DNA of 35,053 nt. Source: Haloferula luteola (GTDB lineage Bacteria > Verrucomicrobiota > Verrucomicrobiia > Verrucomicrobiales > Akkermansiaceae). Positions 31,462 to 35,053 of this stretch are shown here, in pieces (position 1 is the stretch's first letter; each line of letters begins with the position of its first letter). The notes under the pieces are model-generated. The model worked only from the letters and a program-made list of their open reading frames with translations. It was not told the origin of the DNA and did not search any database. Location of the stretch: contig NZ_JACHFD010000032.1 of the NCBI RefSeq assembly GCF_014201715.1, positions 1-35,053 of the forward strand, written 5' to 3'. A program made the position numbers and the translations under genes.

Positions 31462-32311
31462 GGCCAGCCGCTTCGAAGATCCACTGCCGGTTGTTTCCCG
31501 TGCGCAGCACCTTCAGCCACGACTGAAGATAGGCGGCGGAGTTCTCGTGGTCGTCGATGACGATCCCGGCATGAGCACACAGGAAGGCCGTTCCCATCTC
31601 CGCGACCAACTCTTCACGGCTGTAGATGGATTTATTGGTGAGACCCATGCCGCGGTTCTCCATGAGGGTCTTGCGCGCCAGGCGCTTGGCGGCACCCGTG
31701 GAGTGAACCATCTCGTGAAAAAGGCTTTTGTAGAACCGCTCTTCGCTCGTGAAATAGCTCCGATGCGGGATGTCGATGATGTCCGTCTGCGGGTCGTAGC
31801 AGGTGCGGACCGACCGTCCCTCGTGAATGGCTGGTGGATTTGGCATTTGCGACACGATCGCCCGGGCGACGTAGGATTTCGTGGCGGCCGTGAATGGCGG
31901 TAATTCCGGATGCGGAAAATCAATCCCGTCGATCTGGCAGGAATTGAAGACGGTGTAGAGACGAAGGAAGCGGCGAGTCTCCTCACTACCGTCGTCCTCC
32001 TTCTTACGATGAGTGCCGTATTTTATGACAAGGTAACCCTTCTCTCCTTTCCGCACCTGACCTCCCTTGTCCTTGGCTTGCTGGTAGGTGAGGAAGTAGG
32101 GAGAGGTGTAGCCGGCCATCCCGAGGAGGAAGACGTTGATTCCTCGGTAATCGCGGCCGGAATGAAAATTCTTGGGGAATCCCACTCTGGCCATGTGAGG
32201 CGACTGCCAGGGGATGACGCCTTCTTCGAGGCGTTCAAGGATGCGTTCTGTCACTCTCTCGAAGACGCTCTTCAAGGGGTGTCGTGGTTGAGGTCGTGAT
32301 TTTCCAGTCAT
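31400..32311 (-). CDS. ardC: ArdC-type antirestriction protein
   Basis: The 303-residue protein has an N-terminal ArdC ssDNA-binding domain (DUF1738; 'ERILERLEEGVIPWQSPH', 'YRGINVFLLGMAGYTSPYFL', 'KGGQVRKGEKGYLVIKYG'). A C-terminal zincin-type metallopeptidase domain follows, with the zinc motif 'FHEMVHSTG' (HExxH) and a downstream 'SREELVAEMGTAFLC' whose Glu would be the third ligand. ArdC proteins are carried by conjugative and mobilisable elements and protect entering DNA from restriction. An AAAGGAGG ribosome-binding site precedes the ATG. The gene belongs to the mobile element bearing integrase 2 and mob module 2. Confidence 0.9.
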   Translation of the reverse strand: MTGKSRPQPRHPLKSVFERVTERILERLEEGVIPWQSPHMARVGFPKNFHSGRDYRGINVFLLGMAGYTSPYFLTYQQAKDKGGQVRKGEKGYLVIKYGTHRKKEDDGSEETRRFLRLYTVFNSCQIDGIDFPHPELPPFTAATKSYVARAIVSQMPNPPAIHEGRSVRTCYDPQTDIIDIPHRSYFTSEERFYKSLFHEMVHSTGAAKRLARKTLMENRGMGLTNKSIYSREELVAEMGTAFLCAHAGIVIDDHENSAAYLQSWLKVLRTGNNRQWIFEAAGHAQRAADYILRFEPPGAEVC

Positions 32312-32347
32312 AGGGGCCTCCTTTCATTGTGGCGTTCTGGAATACGC

Positions 32348-32376
32348 AAAACGCCCGGTCGGGGACCGGGCGTTTG
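32348..32376 (-). terminator. Rho-independent terminator
   Basis: A perfect ACGCCCGGTC / GACCGGGCGT stem extended by AAA/TTT, with a 3-base loop, ends in GTTTT on the minus strand. It lies between the gene ending at 32404 and the ardC start. Confidence 0.75.
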
Positions 32377-32403
32377 CTCTCTCGTTGCGGCTCCAGATGG
32401 AGT

Positions 32404-32679
32404 CTAGACCTTGGGTTCTGGAGCTTCCTGAGCCTCTCGGCTGAGGGCAGCCCGACGTTCCCGGATGTCCTGGTAGGCCAGGCGTGCCAACTCCGCGATC
32501 ACCAGGAGATCAGAGGCGTTGAAGCTGTGGCCGTCGTAGTATTTGCCATCCTTTTCGTAGGTTTTAGCGACGGTGGCCGTGAAGAACGGCCCCTTCTCGC
32601 CTTCGTTGCTCCAGATGGTGACTTTGACGAAGCCATCCCGGAGGGTTTCCGCAGGTCCTTGGTGTGAAGTTTTGCTCAT
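32404..32679 (-). CDS. Small hypothetical protein of mobile elements
   Basis: This 91-residue protein starts at 32679, where GAAAGGAGTG precedes the ATG; a longer frame to 32760 crosses a terminator and is rejected. It reads 'ETLRDGFVKVTIWSNEGEKG', 'FFTATVAKTYEKDGKYYDGH' and 'LLVIAELARLAYQDIRERR': a small beta sheet followed by a helix. This pattern is common in small proteins of unknown function carried by integrative elements. It lies between two terminators, so it is its own transcription unit. Confidence 0.75.
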   Translation of the reverse strand: MSKTSHQGPAETLRDGFVKVTIWSNEGEKGPFFTATVAKTYEKDGKYYDGHSFNASDLLVIAELARLAYQDIRERRAALSREAQEAPEPKV

Positions 32680-32710
32680 CGAGCACTCCTTTCGTTGGGG
32701 TTTGAAAATG

Positions 32711-32742
32711 AAAAACCCCTCCGGCAGAGCCGGAAGGGTTTT
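32711..32742 (-). terminator. Rho-independent terminator
   Basis: A stem of TCCGGC / GCCGGA flanked by AAAACCC / GGGTTTT ends in GGGGTTTTTCATTTT on the minus strand, downstream of the gene ending at 32836. Confidence 0.75.
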
Positions 32743-32835
32743 CGCAGGGAGGTTGTCCAAGGGAGGATTCTCCCATCCTAGAGTCAGATTACCCTATTTT
32801 TGGAGAAAGTGTATCAGGCAATGTGTTTCATGGTG

Positions 32836-33285
32836 TTAAAACGCTCTCCAGGCACGGCTCCTCCTGGCTTTGAAGTCCTCCCCCTTGGGATCGATGCGGT
32901 TGAGATGGTATTTGAGGACCGTCAAACTCAAGTTGAGTTCCCGCCACAACGTCGGCTTACTGCGATCAAACTCCTCCATAATGATCTTCCAGGGTACTCG
33001 GTTGGCTCGCATCCAGACAATCTGCTGATGGGGTCGGTCAAGCAAACGCAACCATGCCATCACCGCCTCGGAAAAGTCGACCTCGGCCGGCATCGGCGGG
33101 ACTGGCTTCGTCCGTCCGTTAATCATGTCGTAAAGCCGCTCCCAGCCATCGGCCAAGGTCGGAGGCCAAAGGGTGTGGTAGCCGAGGACCCGGGGTTCCG
33201 GAAGGCGACGATGAATCGCTGCTGCCTGCATGAGGTAGCCCATCACGATCTTCTCGTTCCAGTAAAGAGTGGGCCTTACTTCCAT
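32836..33285 (-). CDS. DUF6362-like helix-turn-helix protein
   Basis: The 149-residue protein has an all-helical pattern. 'AVMAWLRLLDRPHQQIVWMR' is followed by 'VPWKIIMEEFDRSKPTLWRE', which looks like a sigma-70-region-4-like helix-turn-helix, and then a long helix. Similar proteins occur in phage and mobilisable islands as possible terminase-small-subunit-like or regulatory proteins. The ATG at 33285 has a GGAGGTG ribosome-binding site. It overlaps the upstream gene by 10 bp (33276-33285), so the three genes 33687 to 32836 form one operon. Confidence 0.7.
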   Translation of the reverse strand: MEVRPTLYWNEKIVMGYLMQAAAIHRRLPEPRVLGYHTLWPPTLADGWERLYDMINGRTKPVPPMPAEVDFSEAVMAWLRLLDRPHQQIVWMRANRVPWKIIMEEFDRSKPTLWRELNLSLTVLKYHLNRIDPKGEDFKARRSRAWRAF

Positions 33286-33485
33286 GGATCACCTCCATGG
33301 AGTCGCTCGGCGATGTCCCGAAGCAGCCATCGTTCCTCGTCCGACAAGCGCGAATCCGCGACGTTCACGATGAGCACGCCTTGCTGTCGCCAAGCTCGCT
33401 GCCTCAAATCGGCGATCTCCTGATCACTGAGGGCTGAACGTCCCAACATTCCGGCAAGCGACGATCTCGGTTGGAAGTCATTCAT
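33276..33485 (-). CDS. Small hypothetical protein
   Basis: This is a 69-residue, mostly helical protein ('MLGRSALSDQEIADLRQRAW', 'LSDEERWLLRDIAERLHGG'). I use the ATG at 33485 with GGGAGG upstream rather than an ATG 30 bp earlier. It overlaps both neighbours by a few bases, which shows translational coupling. No family is recognised. Confidence 0.7.
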   Translation of the reverse strand: MNDFQPRSSLAGMLGRSALSDQEIADLRQRAWRQQGVLIVNVADSRLSDEERWLLRDIAERLHGGDPWK

Positions 33486-33687
33486 GGGAGCCTCCCGTCG
33501 AACCGTTGTCTTCACGAATCGTTTTCTCGACCTTGAGGCCTCGTAACCAGTGGACGACGGTGTCGGCCCGGTAGGCGGCGCGCTCGGCGGCCTTGATCAG
33601 AGCGTCGAGTTCTTGATGGGAGAGGCGGAGGAATTGCTCCGCCGGGATTTTCTCGATATCCTCGTATCGAATGGTTGGGGTCGTCAT
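33478..33687 (-). CDS. Small hypothetical protein
   Basis: This is a 69-residue helical protein ('YEDIEKIPAEQFLRLSHQEL', 'ALIKAAERAAYRADTVVHWL'). AAAGGAGTG precedes the ATG at 33687. It is the first gene of the three-gene minus-strand operon and is divergent from the plus-strand gene at 34017. It is not recognised; its size and place would suit an element regulator or excision factor. Confidence 0.7.
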   Translation of the reverse strand: MTTPTIRYEDIEKIPAEQFLRLSHQELDALIKAAERAAYRADTVVHWLRGLKVEKTIREDNGSTGGSHE

Positions 33688-34016
33688 GGCACACTCCTTT
33701 CTTTTAATGGGTCATGAACATCCTCGAAGCATCCGACAGAACCCGGGGTGCGGGCTTGGTGCTGGATTCGTGGCTGGCTCGTGCACAACCGCACCTCATG
33801 CGCATCCGGTCTCGTTTTCATTCATGCCCTCGCATGCAAGTCGTTCTCGATTTCGACCCGCTTGCGGTGCCGTCCCTACGGCGAAACACTGCTTTGGCAC
33901 CTCCGCCGTCACAGTGGAGGTCTCGACCCGGTTGACTCCCTCCGTGACGTGTGGATTCATACCATCCACGGATTGAGGTGATTGCCAGGGTGTGGAGGTG
34001 AAACGAGGAGAATGCG
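33688..34016. other. Divergent intergenic region
   Basis: About 330 bp separate the minus-strand operon (from 33687) and the plus-strand gene at 34017. It should contain both promoters, but I see no clear promoter boxes, iterons or hairpins. Short open frames here have no ribosome-binding site and atypical composition. Confidence 0.4.
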
Positions 34017-34727
34017 ATGCCCCACACACTCCCACTGCGTACCGATTGGCCGCTCGCGGAGACGGCCTTCCAACTGGGCGTTGACGAGGCCGAACTTCGT
34101 CACGCCCTTGGGCGCGGTAGCTTGAAAGCCCATGTCTGGGTTCCACTCATGAGCGTCTTTCAAATCCGGAGCGCCATAGAGCCACCGCAGCTCTGCCATT
34201 GGGAGGGCTACACCCCAATATCTCGCCACTATTGCCAGCGGCTGTTCCGGCAAGGGAAGATCCGGCTACGGGATTTCCCAGGCGAGCTTGCCGGACAACG
34301 CCTCGTTCTCCCCTACTCTGCCGAGGACCTGGTGGTGACGGTTACCGATCTCGTCATTCTCGCCGCTGACCGAAGCGAGTGGGAAAAGCGTTGGACAGCC
34401 TACAAACAGCGAATGGTCCAGAAATCCACTGCGTCTCCCAAGATCGAGACAATTCCATCCTTTCGCCGAGTTCGGATCGGGAACGAAGAGCATCACTTCG
34501 GATCAGTCCAAGCGGCGGCCTTGCGACTCCTGTTCCAGGCCGCCAAGAACGGAGAGCCCTGGCTCAATGGCAAGAAACTGCTACACGACGCCGGCTCCCA
34601 AAGCTACACCCTGTCGAATCTCTTCAAGCGAAAGCCGGTTTGGCGGAAACTGATCCACTCGGATGGCCGAGGATATTACCGGATGCAGGAAAGAATTCTG
34701 CGAAGCCTCACCCAGACCTCTGCCTAA
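34017..34727 (+). CDS. Hypothetical protein of the mobile element
   Basis: The 236-residue protein has a strong GAGGAGAATGCG context before its ATG. The N-terminus ('LAETAFQLGVDEAELRHALG') looks like a helix-turn-helix of the kind used to read DNA or to bind a helper. The C-terminal part ('SVQAAALRLLFQAAKNGEPWL' through 'TLSNLFKRKPVWRKLIHSDG') resembles a winged-helix domain that recurs in proteins of unknown function on PVC-type mobile elements. It could be a regulator or replication-linked protein; this is a guess. It is the only plus-strand gene of the right-hand element. Confidence 0.65.
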   Translation: MPHTLPLRTDWPLAETAFQLGVDEAELRHALGRGSLKAHVWVPLMSVFQIRSAIEPPQLCHWEGYTPISRHYCQRLFRQGKIRLRDFPGELAGQRLVLPYSAEDLVVTVTDLVILAADRSEWEKRWTAYKQRMVQKSTASPKIETIPSFRRVRIGNEEHHFGSVQAAALRLLFQAAKNGEPWLNGKKLLHDAGSQSYTLSNLFKRKPVWRKLIHSDGRGYYRMQERILRSLTQTSA

Positions 34728-34860
34728 GAGTGTTTGAGGGGGCAATCCTCAGTCACCATCGACACATTCCTGTAAACTGGCTGCGCACCTGCCAGAGGAA
34801 CAAGCGCGGAAGGCCGCCTGACACCCGCTGCCGCCAAGGGAACTCGAACGGCGGCACAGA

Positions 34861-34972
34861 CCACGCTTACTCGGCAGCCTCGAAGCCGGGGAGACAACGC
34901 GCTGATCTACACTTTGCTGGCCAACCGCCGTGCCCAAGGCCTCGACCCCGAGGACTACCTAGTGCATCGTCA
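34861..34972 (+). pseudogene. IS66-family transposase C-terminal remnant
   Basis: 'LGSLEAGETTR' and, one base out of frame, 'LIYTLLANRRAQGLDPEDYL' match the C-terminal end of IS66 TnpC. The frame is broken and nothing more of the gene is present within the window on the left. The segment 34728-34860 and the last 80 bp hold nothing else I can support. Confidence 0.55.
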
Positions 34973-35053
34973 GAGAATTAACAGGCATACGATCTGCTTT
35001 AGCGAAGCATGCCCAAAGCGTTACCGCCCTTGAAAGTCAGCAAAAAGCAACGC

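Overview
The window is a 35 kb accessory region made of mobile DNA and phage-defence genes. Base composition is patchwork: GC-rich mob, CRISPR and integrase blocks alternate with an AT-richer Detocs block and two AT-rich secreted-protein genes. Nothing here is a housekeeping marker. The protein style, the relict integron integrase and the ArdC/relaxase cargo would suit a Verrucomicrobiota/PVC-type bacterium, but this is a low-confidence inference.

Left part (1-6.0 kb): an insertion-sequence graveyard. It holds a small secreted protein, a truncated IS3-family end, a complete-looking IS256-family element, and a remnant of a HEPN-like gene. A VapBC-type toxin-antitoxin pair with a tightly linked unknown gene follows. 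Then come the stub of a possible nuclease gene, a truncated IS3 left end, a second secreted protein and another IS3 right end. The last is joined to a tyrosine recombinase that has lost its N-terminus. That integrase runs into a tRNA-Pro 3' end flanked by paired 12-bp-period repeats, an attP-like layout.

Defence block 1 (7.0-14.1 kb, minus strand): a three-gene Detocs-type system. DtcA is a TPR/histidine kinase, DtcB a stand-alone receiver, and DtcC a receiver fused to a nucleoside-phosphorylase-family effector. An internally deleted IS3 copy separates it from an upstream ClpP/SppA-class serine peptidase gene. Beyond this lie a group II intron 3' end and an integron integrase with its catalytic core deleted.

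Defence block 2 (17-27.8 kb, plus strand): a type I-C CRISPR-Cas locus with a WYL-domain gene remnant, cas3, cas5c, cas8c, cas7c, a frameshifted HEPN-like gene, cas4, cas1, cas2 and a 16-repeat array. It lies between two divergent mobilisation modules, each MOBP relaxase + MobC + oriT hairpin. The right-hand relaxase is truncated where the array ends.

Right part (27.8-35 kb): the second mob module, a full-length tyrosine integrase with a tRNA-Gly-derived attP-like region, and an ArdC-type antirestriction protein. Several small element genes with strong Shine-Dalgarno sequences and individual terminators follow, then a plus-strand unknown gene and an IS66 remnant. The picture is a mobilisable integrative element or plasmid carrying CRISPR-Cas, beside an older island carrying Detocs. 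The two are linked by copies of the same HEPN-like gene about 21 kb apart.
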